Source of the DNA: Rhodococcus sp. Z13
GTDB lineage: Bacteria > Actinomycetota > Actinomycetes > Mycobacteriales > Mycobacteriaceae
Length of the DNA: 64,000 bases
Direction of reading: 5' to 3'
Assembly: GCF_025837095.1 (NCBI RefSeq)
Contig: NZ_CP107551.1
Coordinates: forward strand, 496,001 to 560,000
The notes below the pieces were generated by a model that made no database searches, was not told the DNA's origin, and was given only the letters and a program-made list of their open reading frames with translations. Positions 10,535 to 18,177 of the stretch are shown in pieces; within the stretch, counting starts at the first letter, position 1, and the number at the start of each line of letters is the position of its first letter. Position numbers and translations under genes: made by a program.

Positions 10535-10568
10535 TTGACACCGTATGAGCGCATCGTATTATTGTCAA
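10535..10568. promoter_or_regulatory. Overlapping divergent promoters
   Basis: Rightward promoter: TTGACA at 10535-10540, 16-bp spacer, TATTAT at 10557-10562. Leftward promoter on the minus strand: TTGACA at 10568-10563, 17-bp spacer, TACGGT at 10545-10540. The two share the same DNA, so they probably interfere with each other, and a protein on the dyad at 10561-10572 would block both. Confidence 0.65.
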
Positions 10569-10572
10569 CAAT
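10561..10572. promoter_or_regulatory. Putative GntR operator in the divergent promoter
   Basis: ATTGTCAACAAT, the same ATTGT-N2-ACAAT dyad as at 6333. It covers the leftward -35 and the rightward -10 and start point, so one bound dimer would silence both directions. Confidence 0.75.
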
Positions 10573-10592
10573 CCTCAAGGCTGAGGGAACTC

Positions 10593-11354
10593 ATGACGAA
10601 GCCGAGGGACCGCATGGAACTGAACATTCCCGAATTCGAAGGTCCCCTGGCGCAGCGGGGCATCGGCGTGATCGCTCCTTTCGATCTCGCACTCGAACGC
10701 GAACTGTGGCGATGGGCGCCCCTCGAGGTCAGCCTGCACCTGGCCCGTACCCCCTACGAACCGGTGCCGGTCAGCCGGGTCATGGCCGAACTCGTCTCCG
10801 ACCGCCGGCATCTGATGGTCGCGACCCGCGACGTGCTGTCGGTGGAACCGGAAGTCGTTGCCTACCTGTGTACCTCGGGAAGTTTCGTCAAGGGAGTGGC
10901 TTATGAGAAGGCCCTGTGCGACGCGATCTGCGAGGCGGGCGCACCCTGCGCGGTCACCACCTCGGGAGCGCTGCTCGAAGCCCTCCGGGCGCTGGATCTG
11001 ACCCGCATCTCGATGATCACCCCCTACGACCGGGAACTCACCGACCTGCTGCGGGACTTCCTGAACGAGGCCGGAACCGAAGTCGTGCGGTCGGCGCATC
11101 TCGGTCTCGGCGGCGGCATCTGGAAGGTCAACTATCGCACCATCGCCGAGCACATCATCGGGGCCGACACCCCCGACGCGCAGGCGATCTTCGTCAGCTG
11201 CACCAACCTGCCCACCTACGACCTCATCGCCCCGCTCGAACAGGAACTCGGCAAACCGGTCCTCACGGCCAACCAGCTCACCATCTGGGCGTGCCTCGGC
11301 CGGATGGAACTGCCCATGACCGGACCGGGCAAGTGGCTGAGAGGAGTGTTCTGA
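10593..11354 (+). CDS. Asp/Glu-racemase superfamily protein (maleate isomerase-like), two-cysteine form
   Basis: Protein of 253 residues of the aspartate/glutamate racemase superfamily, closest by eye to maleate isomerase/arylmalonate decarboxylase relatives. Both active-site cysteine positions are filled: C93 in YLCTSGSF and C203 in VSCTNLPTYD, as in isomerases and racemases of this group. ATG 10593 is taken because GAGGGA precedes it and the promoter/operator lies just upstream; ATG 10614 is an alternative. The next gene is a diverged paralogue starting on the base after the stop, which suggests an enzyme pair or heteromer. Likely reaction: cis-trans isomerisation or epimerisation of a small dicarboxylate, unproven. 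Confidence 0.82.
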   Translation: MTKPRDRMELNIPEFEGPLAQRGIGVIAPFDLALERELWRWAPLEVSLHLARTPYEPVPVSRVMAELVSDRRHLMVATRDVLSVEPEVVAYLCTSGSFVKGVAYEKALCDAICEAGAPCAVTTSGALLEALRALDLTRISMITPYDRELTDLLRDFLNEAGTEVVRSAHLGLGGGIWKVNYRTIAEHIIGADTPDAQAIFVSCTNLPTYDLIAPLEQELGKPVLTANQLTIWACLGRMELPMTGPGKWLRGVF

Positions 11355-12098
11355 ATGCACCGTCGCCCCCGTCCCACCGTCGGGATCGTCTATCCGGATC
11401 ATGCCGCGGAGGACGATTACCCGTTCGCCGCCGATCTACTCGGTGTGGACCTGCCCGTCGCCCACATCTACGGCACCGACCTGCACGCCGTGCCCGAACT
11501 GCTCGACCTGGGCAGCCCCGCCAAGCTCGCCGGGGGAGCCGCGCAGCTCGCCGGCGAACCGCTCGACGCGCTCGTGTGGGCCTGCACCTCCGGCAGCTTC
11601 GTGTACGGACCGGACGGCGCCCGCGATCAGGTCGAGCTGCTCTCCCGCGCCGCCGGGGGGGTACCCACGACCAGCACCAGCATTGCCTTCGTCGCCGCCC
11701 TGCGCGCACTCGGGATCGAGCGGGTCGCGGTCGCGGCGAGCTATCCCCGCGACGTCGCCGACCTGTTCGTCGCCTTCCTCACCGACGCCGGCATCGAGGT
11801 CGTCTCGCTCGCCGACGCCGGAATCGACACCGCTGCGGAGGTCGGCACCCTCACCGCCGAGCAGGTCGTCGGATTCGTACGGGACAACGACCATCCCGAC
11901 GCGCAGGCCGTGGTGGTGCCCGACACCGCGATGCACACCCTGCGCATCCTGCGCGAACTCGAGAAGGAGGTCGGCAAACCGGTGCTGACCGCCAACCAGG
12001 TCACCGTCCGACACGGGCTCGAACTCGCCGGATATACAGTGGGTTGCCCGGAGCTGGGCACGTTGTTCGAGGAGGAAGTCGATCATGGCGCTCGGTGA
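11355..12098 (+). CDS. Asp/Glu-racemase superfamily paralogue lacking the second cysteine
   Basis: Protein of 247 residues, paralogous to the preceding one: it shares CTSGSFV and the KPVLTANQ segment. C77 (WACTSGSF) is kept, but the position of the second catalytic cysteine is aspartate, D190 (VVVPDTAMHT). Arylmalonate decarboxylase also keeps a single cysteine, but at the second position, so this protein has the opposite arrangement. That argues against a two-base racemase and for a decarboxylase-like, lyase or regulatory subunit role (inference). ATG 11355 directly follows the upstream stop TGA. Its own end overlaps the GntR gene by 14 bases. Confidence 0.8.
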   Translation: MHRRPRPTVGIVYPDHAAEDDYPFAADLLGVDLPVAHIYGTDLHAVPELLDLGSPAKLAGGAAQLAGEPLDALVWACTSGSFVYGPDGARDQVELLSRAAGGVPTTSTSIAFVAALRALGIERVAVAASYPRDVADLFVAFLTDAGIEVVSLADAGIDTAAEVGTLTAEQVVGFVRDNDHPDAQAVVVPDTAMHTLRILRELEKEVGKPVLTANQVTVRHGLELAGYTVGCPELGTLFEEEVDHGAR

Positions 12099-12789
12099 TC
12101 TGGGGGAGATACGTCCTGTCACCCGCCCGTCCACGGCGGAACTCATCGCCGAGGAACTCCGGTCGGCGATCGTGCGCGGCGCACTCGCGCCCGGCGCGCA
12201 ACTCGGCGAGGCCGAACTCGCCGCACGCTTCGAGGTCTCCCGCGGTCCGCTGCGCGAGGCCATGCAGCGGCTGATCTCCGAAGGCCTGCTCTACAGCATC
12301 CGCAACCGCGGCATCTTCGTCACCGAACTCACCTTCGACGACGTCGTCGACATCTACCGCAGCCGCTGGGTCATCGAGGGCGGCGCCCTCGACATGGTGC
12401 TCGACGGCCGCCGCGAACAGACCTGGAAGGCACTCGGACCCGCGATCGAGGAGATGCGTGCCGCCGCAGAACGACAGGACGCGGCCGGGGTCTCCGACGG
12501 CGACCGCCGCTTCCACGAGATCCTCGTGGCCAGTGCCGAGAGCCCCCGCCTCGTGCGGGCCGCCCGCACCCTGCTCGTCGAGACCCGCATGTGCCTCGGC
12601 GCGCTGCAGACCACCTATCCCGACCTGCACGTGCAGGTCGACGAGCACGTGGTGCTGCGGGAGGCGATCCGCTCGGCTGACCGGAACGAGGCGCGCCGTC
12701 TGCTCGACGAACACCTGCACGACACCGTCGACCGGTTGCGCGACCTGAGCACCGACGACGGCACCGTGCCCGTGCCCGCCGCGAAGTGA
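12085..12789 (+). CDS. GntR family regulator with FCD domain
   Basis: Regulator of 234 residues. The N-terminal winged helix (residues ~18-80) contains AELAARFEVSRGPLREAMQRL. The C-terminal FCD domain has the metal/ligand pattern D140-x3-H144, H188 and H210. FCD regulators usually sense carboxylic acids and release DNA on binding. It overlaps the preceding racemase-like gene by 14 bp, so it is made with that operon. The paired ATTGT-N2-ACAAT dyads at 6333 and 10561 are the obvious candidate operators, which would make it a local autoregulated repressor of the whole 6.3-12.8 kb unit. Its ligand is probably a pathway intermediate. Confidence 0.9.
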   Translation: MALGDLGEIRPVTRPSTAELIAEELRSAIVRGALAPGAQLGEAELAARFEVSRGPLREAMQRLISEGLLYSIRNRGIFVTELTFDDVVDIYRSRWVIEGGALDMVLDGRREQTWKALGPAIEEMRAAAERQDAAGVSDGDRRFHEILVASAESPRLVRAARTLLVETRMCLGALQTTYPDLHVQVDEHVVLREAIRSADRNEARRLLDEHLHDTVDRLRDLSTDDGTVPVPAAK

Positions 12790-12795
12790 GGGCGG

Positions 12796-13533
12796 TCAGA
12801 TCTCGGCGGCGTCGCCGAAGGTCATCCGCAGCTCCGGGATCGACGACGACGCCAGGGCCCGCCGCGGCAGCCCCAGGCGCCGTAGTTCGTCGGCGATCGG
12901 GTGCGTGCCCAGCCGCAGGGTCGCGCCGCCGAGGCGGGTGCGGACCCCGCTCGGGTTCATCTCCCAGGTGGTGCGCCGCGTGACACCGTCGAGGTGCGAG
13001 TAGGCCGCGAGCGAAGCCGCGATCCCCTTGCCGGGAACGGGAATCCCGGGTGCGACGGTCAGCTCGGCGATCAGCGACCCGTCCGCGGAGACCGACCCCC
13101 GCTTGGTGGTGCCGTCGTGGTCGGCGTCGAAATCGGCCAGGGTCTTGGGGAATCCCCAGATCCCGCGGCCCGCGGCGAGGGTGAAGTCACCGTCGACGGG
13201 CAGGTGGTGGATGAGCGCACCCGCCTGCCCACCGAGCAGGCTGCGCCAGTCGCCGACGATGCCGCCGCCGCGGCTGCGGTGATCGCGCACCAGGAAACAC
13301 ACCCCGAACTCGTTGTACGGACCGAGATCCCCGTCCACGTAGTCGACGAAGACGAGCGTGCAGATTCCCCGCCCGGGGCGGTACTGCAGGATCTCGAGAC
13401 CTGTGTGGGCGACGAGATCCTGCGCCGGACCGACGGGCACCGGGAACATCCCCATGAACGCCGTGGCGGCCCGGACCCGCACGGGCATCGTCACCGGTGT
13501 GCCCAGCACCAGATGCGTGGTCGTCTCGCTCAT
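12796..13533 (-). CDS. Acetoacetate decarboxylase-like protein, KstR-box controlled
   Basis: Protein of 245 residues of the acetoacetate decarboxylase (ADC-like) superfamily: a beta-rich fold with the stretches GPYNEFGVCFLV, HHLPVDGDFTLAAGRGIWGFPKTLADFD and RLGTHPIADELRRLG. Many ADC-like proteins are not decarboxylases; the Schiff-base lysine candidate is in GFPKTLA, but its role is not certain. The gene has a one-mismatch KstR box 39 bases upstream, which places it in the steroid regulon although its substrate is unknown. It converges with the GntR gene (6-bp gap) and lies downstream of the aldo-keto reductase. Confidence 0.82.
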   Translation of the reverse strand: MSETTTHLVLGTPVTMPVRVRAATAFMGMFPVPVGPAQDLVAHTGLEILQYRPGRGICTLVFVDYVDGDLGPYNEFGVCFLVRDHRSRGGGIVGDWRSLLGGQAGALIHHLPVDGDFTLAAGRGIWGFPKTLADFDADHDGTTKRGSVSADGSLIAELTVAPGIPVPGKGIAASLAAYSHLDGVTRRTTWEMNPSGVRTRLGGATLRLGTHPIADELRRLGLPRRALASSSIPELRMTFGDAAEI

Positions 13534-13571
13534 CGCTGCCTTCCGGAAGTCGGACGTGCGTACCCGACAAT

Positions 13572-13585
13572 GAGAACACGTTCCA
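13572..13585. promoter_or_regulatory. KstR operator before the ADC-like gene
   Basis: GAGAACACGTTCCA matches TnnAACnnGTTnnA at all fixed bases except the first. It sits 39 bases upstream of the ADC-like start and after the aldo-keto reductase stop, so it should control the ADC-like gene. Confidence 0.75.
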
Positions 13586-13602
13586 GTTCCGGAGGGAAGG
13601 GA

Positions 13603-14478
13603 TCAGGCGGGGGCGCCGATGTTCATCTCGTCCGGATGCATCCCCACCCGGGTGCCGTCGTCGAGCGTGTCGAGTTCGCTGAGATCGAGCTCGTCCAGCT
13701 CGAAGTCGAAGACGTCGATGTTCTGGGAGATGCGCTGTTCGTGCACCGACTTCGGGATCACGATCAGCCCGTTCTGCAGGTGCCAGCGGATCAGCACCTG
13801 CGCCGCCGACTTGCTGTGCCGGTCGGCGATGCGCGTGACGATCGGGTCGACGAGCAGGGTGTTCGGCTTCGAGTTCGGGCCCCAGCCCGAATTGCTGGTA
13901 CCGCCGAGCGGGCTCCACGACTCGACGGCGATGCCGTGCTCGGAGGCGAACCGGCGGATCTCCTGCTGCGGCAGGTGCGGATGCAGCTCCACCTGGTCCA
14001 CCGCGGGCAGCATGCCGCCCCGATCGATGAGCAGCTGCAGATGGTGCGGCTCGAAGTTGCACACCCCGATCGCCTTCGCCCGCCCCGACCCGGCGATCTT
14101 CTCGAGCGCATCCCAGGTACGCAGCAGCCGGTCGCGGTCCTGCAGCGGCCAATGGATCAGGTACAGGTCGACGTAGTCGGTGCCCAGCTTCTCCAGGCTC
14201 GTGTCGAAGGCCTTCAGGGCCGGCTCGTAACCCTGGTCGGCGTTCCACAGCTTCGTGGTGACGAAGACGTCCTCGCGCGGCACCGACGACGCGGCCAGCG
14301 CGCGGCCCACACCCTCCTCGTTGCCGTAGGCCGCGGCCGTGTCGATGTGCCGGTAGCCGGCCTCGTCGATCGCGTACCGCACCGCGCGTTCGGTCTCGTC
14401 GTTCGTCGCCTGCCAGACTCCCAGGCCCAGCTGCGGGATGGTCGTTCCGGAGTTCAGCGTGATCGTGGGAGGTGTCAT
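13603..14478 (-). CDS. Aldo/keto reductase (AKR5-like)
   Basis: NADPH-dependent aldo/keto reductase of 291 residues, close to the 2,5-diketo-gluconate reductase group. The catalytic tetrad is complete at D46, Y51, K76 and H109, and the NADPH loop reads IPKSVHEQRI near the C-terminus. It follows the small secreted-protein gene on the same strand after an 84-bp gap with no obvious operator. Its position inside the steroid cluster hints at reduction of a keto or aldehyde intermediate, but such enzymes are promiscuous and common. Confidence 0.9.
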   Translation of the reverse strand: MTPPTITLNSGTTIPQLGLGVWQATNDETERAVRYAIDEAGYRHIDTAAAYGNEEGVGRALAASSVPREDVFVTTKLWNADQGYEPALKAFDTSLEKLGTDYVDLYLIHWPLQDRDRLLRTWDALEKIAGSGRAKAIGVCNFEPHHLQLLIDRGGMLPAVDQVELHPHLPQQEIRRFASEHGIAVESWSPLGGTSNSGWGPNSKPNTLLVDPIVTRIADRHSKSAAQVLIRWHLQNGLIVIPKSVHEQRISQNIDVFDFELDELDLSELDTLDDGTRVGMHPDEMNIGAPA

Positions 14479-14562
14479 CCTTCCGACGTTAGCGAGCCGC
14501 CGCGGCGGGCGCGAGGAATCCCGGACCTTCGGGCGTTCCCCGGCCCACCGGCGACGGACGCA

Positions 14563-14964
14563 CTACCGCAGCGTCGGGTCGGTGATGCGGTCGAGGTGCC
14601 CGGCGATGCGGGCCCCGAGGTCGGCGGCGTCGGCCCACGGGTCGGCGGGCAGGACGTCCACGACGCCGTCGTAGACGGTGCCGCCGTCGGGGCACCACAC
14701 CAGGACCCGCTGGGGGCCGGAGGGGACGAAGTGCACGATCCTCGTCCGCGACGGATCCATCGGCAGGCTCCGGGTGTACGCGTCCGCATCTGGGTCGACC
14801 TTGCAGTTCTCCGCACCGACCGGCAGCCCGTACACGGTCACCATGATCCGGGCGCGCCCCGGGACGACCTCCGCGGTCGGTGCGGCCCCGGCCACACCCG
14901 GTGTGGCCAGGGCGATTGCAGCGGCGGAGAGGACGGCGGCGGCACCCGCGTATCGGATTCTCAT
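14563..14964 (-). CDS. Small secreted protein
   Basis: Protein of 133 residues with a clear Sec signal peptide: MRIR, a hydrophobic alanine-rich core, and probable cleavage after VAGA near residue 27. The mature part is about 105 residues with two cysteines (54 and 91) that could form one disulfide. I recognise no family. AAGGAG lies just upstream of ATG 14964. It lies 38 bases after the fadE33 stop on the same strand and could be read from the fadD3 operon. Confidence 0.75.
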   Translation of the reverse strand: MRIRYAGAAAVLSAAAIALATPGVAGAAPTAEVVPGRARIMVTVYGLPVGAENCKVDPDADAYTRSLPMDPSRTRIVHFVPSGPQRVLVWCPDGGTVYDGVVDVLPADPWADAADLGARIAGHLDRITDPTLR

Positions 14965-15002
14965 GTGTCTCCTTCCGCAGGGTTCGCCGCCGACGATATT
15001 GC

Positions 15003-16052
15003 TCAGACGGACACCGCGCCCAGATATTCGTGAGGTTGCCCGAACAACCGTGCCGTGCCGTGCGCCCGCTTGAAGTACAGGTGGGCGTCGTGCTCCCAGG
15101 TGATCGCGATCCCGCCGTGGAGCTGGACGGTCTCCGCGGCGACCTGCTCGAACGCCTCCGAGCAGTAGATCTTCGCAGCGTAGGCGTCCTGCGGGTCCTG
15201 CGACAGCGCCGCCGCGTAGGACATCGACCGGGCGGTCTCCACCAGCGCGTACATGTCCGCCATGCGGTGCTTGAGTGCCTGGAACGAGCCGATCACGCGA
15301 CCGAACTGCTTGCGGTTCTTCGCGTACTCCACCGTCAGGTCCAGCGCCGCCTGCGCGGCGCCGACCTGCTCGGCCGACACCGCGACGAACGCGAACGTCC
15401 GCAGTCTCTCGACCAGATCGTCCGGAGCCGAGAGCCGACGGCCGGCCACCGACGACAGCGACACCTCGGCGAGCGTGCGGGTCGGATCCATCGTCGGCAC
15501 GCGACGCCGGGTGACCCCTTCGGTGTCCGGATCCACCTCGAACAGGGCCACATCCTCACCGTCCCGCGCGAGGACGAGCAGACCGACGGCCACGTCGCCG
15601 CCGAGCACGTAGTGTGCCGTGCCCGTCAGTGTGTCCCCGTCCGCGGTCACGCCCGGTGTCTCCCATCCGGACTCACCGGCCCAGCCCAGCGCGACGATCT
15701 CCCCGGCGGCGATGCGGGGCAGCCACCGGGCGCACGCGGCGGTGTCGCCGGACAGCAGCAGGGCCTGCGCCGCGAGCACCGCCGACCCGAGGAAGGGCGT
15801 CGGCGCCAGGGTGCGGCCGAGTTCCTCGAGTACGACATGACTCTCGACCGGGCTCGCCCCCACGCCGTCGTACTCCTCGGGGATCGCCAGCGCCGCCACA
15901 CCCACCTGCTCGACGAGCAGGGTCCACAACTCGGGGTCGTAGCCGTGCTCCGTGGTGGTCGCGGCCCGGACCGCCGACGAATCGGCGTGCTTGGCCAGCA
16001 GGGTGTGCACCGACTCGCGCAGAGCGGCGCGTTCCTCGGTCTCGAACGTCAC
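15003..16052 (-). CDS. fadE33: Acyl-CoA dehydrogenase FadE33 (IpdE2-like)
   Basis: Acyl-CoA dehydrogenase subunit of 349 residues, last of the fadD3 operon. In mycobacteria FadE33 (IpdE2) pairs with FadE30 (IpdE1) to dehydrogenate the propionyl side chain of a HIP-CoA derivative. Seen: an ACAD fold with the C-terminal QFGRVIGSFQALKHRMADMY helix and AAETVQLHGGIAITWEHDAHLYFKRA. GTG 16052 overlaps the preceding stop by four bases (GTGA), fixing the start. Assignment as FadE33 rather than FadE32 rests on operon order and similarity by eye. Its partner fadE30 lies across the KstR2 operator at 20635. Confidence 0.85.
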   Translation of the reverse strand: MTFETEERAALRESVHTLLAKHADSSAVRAATTTEHGYDPELWTLLVEQVGVAALAIPEEYDGVGASPVESHVVLEELGRTLAPTPFLGSAVLAAQALLLSGDTAACARWLPRIAAGEIVALGWAGESGWETPGVTADGDTLTGTAHYVLGGDVAVGLLVLARDGEDVALFEVDPDTEGVTRRRVPTMDPTRTLAEVSLSSVAGRRLSAPDDLVERLRTFAFVAVSAEQVGAAQAALDLTVEYAKNRKQFGRVIGSFQALKHRMADMYALVETARSMSYAAALSQDPQDAYAAKIYCSEAFEQVAAETVQLHGGIAITWEHDAHLYFKRAHGTARLFGQPHEYLGAVSV

Positions 16053-17020
16053 GATGCCTCGCTCTCGAGAGCTGCGACCACCCGGGCCCGGTGCTCGTCG
16101 GGGGTGCCCCACGCGGTGACGAGTGCGCGGACCTTGGTGATCCACAGCGACAGATCGCATTCCTGGGTGTAGCCGATGGCACCGTGCACCTGCAGTGCGG
16201 TGCGCGCGGCGAGATAGGCGGCGTCGCCGCACGCGACCTTCGCCGCCGAGACGTCCCGCGACGCCGTGGGCAGCCCGTCGCGGACCGCGATGGCGGCACC
16301 GTGCAGCAGAGGCCGGGCCATCTCCAGCGCGACCGCCACCTCCGCGAGGTGGTGCTTTACCGCCTGGAACGAGCCGATCGCCCGGCCGAACTGCTTGCGC
16401 TGCTGCGCGTACTCGACGGTGGTGTCGAGCAGTGTGCGGCCCAGACCCTGGAGCTGGGCGGCGGCCGCGAGGACACCGATGTCGAAAGCCGCTGCGGTGT
16501 CCACGGATCCGAGCGTCTCGCCCGGGGTCAGTGAGGTGAGCCTGCGTGACCGGTCCACCGACTCGCGGACCTCGCCGACGGTACCCAGCGAGACGGTGCC
16601 GTCGACGGCGTGCAGCACCAGATCGGCGACGTGTGCGTCGACCGCGTACGGCACGTGGGGGAGCAGCGCCACGGTCGCGAGTGATCCCGCCGCCACCGGA
16701 CCGAGCCGCTCCGGTGCGACAGTGGCGAGCAGAACCGGTGCCACCGCGACGGTTTCGACCACCGGTCCGGGAACCGCGTGCCGGCCGAGCTGCTCGATGG
16801 CGACGACGAGGTCGACGGCGTCGGCACCGAGACCGTCGTGGTCCTCCGGGACGAGCAGACCGTTGACGCCGGTCTCGGCGAGCCGCTGCCACACCTGCAC
16901 ACCCGGTGCGGTGTCCCCGCCGTTCCAGGCGCGGATCACGGCGGGCATGTCCGCCTTCGTCAGCAGGGCGTCGATACTGGACGCGAAGTCCTCGTGGGAC
17001 TCGTCGAGTGCGAATCTCAT
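16049..17020 (-). CDS. fadE32: Acyl-CoA dehydrogenase subunit FadE32
   Basis: Short acyl-CoA dehydrogenase-like subunit, 323 residues, typical of the alpha2-beta2 steroid dehydrogenases in which active-site parts are divided between two chains. The central helix reads QFGRAIGSFQAVKHHLAEV and the C-terminal part ALQVHGAIGYTQECDLSLW. It overlaps fadE31 (ATGA) and fadE33 (GTGA) by four bases each. FadE32 is expected to work with FadE31 on a late C/D-ring intermediate such as MOODA-CoA; the pairing is from the mycobacterial literature, not from this sequence. Confidence 0.86.
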   Translation of the reverse strand: MRFALDESHEDFASSIDALLTKADMPAVIRAWNGGDTAPGVQVWQRLAETGVNGLLVPEDHDGLGADAVDLVVAIEQLGRHAVPGPVVETVAVAPVLLATVAPERLGPVAAGSLATVALLPHVPYAVDAHVADLVLHAVDGTVSLGTVGEVRESVDRSRRLTSLTPGETLGSVDTAAAFDIGVLAAAAQLQGLGRTLLDTTVEYAQQRKQFGRAIGSFQAVKHHLAEVAVALEMARPLLHGAAIAVRDGLPTASRDVSAAKVACGDAAYLAARTALQVHGAIGYTQECDLSLWITKVRALVTAWGTPDEHRARVVAALESEAS

Positions 17021-18177
17021 CGATCACCCCTCGGGAGGCCGAGCAGCCGCTCGGCGATGACGTTCTTCTGGATTTCGTTGGTACCGGCGTAGATCGGGCC
17101 CGACAGCGAGAACAGGTAGCCGTCGGTCCAGCGATCGGTCAGCTCGGCATCCGGACCCTGCAGGTCCAGCGCGGTCTCGTGGGCGGCGATGTCCCATTCC
17201 GACCAGAACACCTTGTTGATCGACGACTCGGCGCCCAGCTGCCCGCCGGCGGCCAGGCGGGTGACGGTCGCCCAGGTCGACAGCTCGTATGCGCGGGCGC
17301 CGATCCACGCGTCGGCGACGCGGTTGCGCACAGCGGTGTCGCCGTACCGGTCGGACTCGCGGTAGGCGCCGAGCAGTCGGTCGGCGGTGGCCAGGAAGCG
17401 GCCGGGGGAGCGCAGCGACAGACCGCGCTCGTTGGAGGCGGTGCTCATCGCGACCCGCCAGCCCTGGTTCACCGCACCGATCACGGCCGACTCACCCGGA
17501 TTCCCGGGATCGTCGGGTACGAACACGTCCTCGAGGAAGATCTCCGCGAAGCCCGGTTCGCCGTCGAGCTGCGGGATGGGCCGCACGGTGACGCCTTCGG
17601 CCCGCAGGTCGAACATGAAGTAGGTGATGCCCTTGTGCCGCTCGGCCTCCGGATCGGAGCGGAACAGACCGAAGCCCATGTCGGCGTAGGACGCGCGCGA
17701 GCTCCACGTCTTCTGGCCGTTGAGCAGCCAGCCGCCGTCGACCTTCTTCGCGGTCGAGCGCAGCGACGCGAGGTCGGATCCGGACTCGGGTTCCGACCAG
17801 GCCTGCGCCCAGATGTCGTCGGCGCGGGCCATGCGCGGCATGATGCGGGCGAGCTGCTCCGGGTGGGCGTGCTCGAACAGGGTGGGGGCGAGCAGGAAGA
17901 TGCCGTTCTGGCTCACCCGGCCGGGCGCACCGGCGCGGTAGTACTCCTCCTCGAAGACGACCCACTGCTCGAGGGTCGCGTTGCGGCCGCCGAACTCCTC
18001 GGGCCACGAGACCACCGACAGGCGGGCGTCGGCGAGGGTTCGTTCCCACTGACGGTGCTCCTCGAAGCCCTCGGGGGTGTCCATCGACTTCAGCGGGGTC
18101 CTCGGCACGTTCTCGGCGAGGAAGGCACGCACCTCGTCGCGGAACGCGAGGGTGGCGTCGTCGAGCTGCAGATCCAC
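17017..18177 (-). CDS. fadE31: Acyl-CoA dehydrogenase FadE31
   Basis: Full-length acyl-CoA dehydrogenase chain of 386 residues. FAD/substrate motifs are visible: WAQAWSEPESGSDLAS, then GWLLNGQKTWSS, and the C-terminal YAGTNEIQKNVIAERLLGLPRG. GTG 18177 shares one base with the upstream echA stop (TAGTG), and its own stop overlaps fadE32, so the operon is fully coupled. Expected to form a heteromer with FadE32 in late HIP degradation. Confidence 0.9.
   Translation of the reverse strand: MDLQLDDATLAFRDEVRAFLAENVPRTPLKSMDTPEGFEEHRQWERTLADARLSVVSWPEEFGGRNATLEQWVVFEEEYYRAGAPGRVSQNGIFLLAPTLFEHAHPEQLARIMPRMARADDIWAQAWSEPESGSDLASLRSTAKKVDGGWLLNGQKTWSSRASYADMGFGLFRSDPEAERHKGITYFMFDLRAEGVTVRPIPQLDGEPGFAEIFLEDVFVPDDPGNPGESAVIGAVNQGWRVAMSTASNERGLSLRSPGRFLATADRLLGAYRESDRYGDTAVRNRVADAWIGARAYELSTWATVTRLAAGGQLGAESSINKVFWSEWDIAAHETALDLQGPDAELTDRWTDGYLFSLSGPIYAGTNEIQKNVIAERLLGLPRGDR

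Noticed and set aside
8209-10548. A 779-codon plus-strand frame opposite the amidase and hydroxyacid dehydrogenase
   Set aside because: Shadow of two minus-strand genes that both carry intact catalytic motifs.
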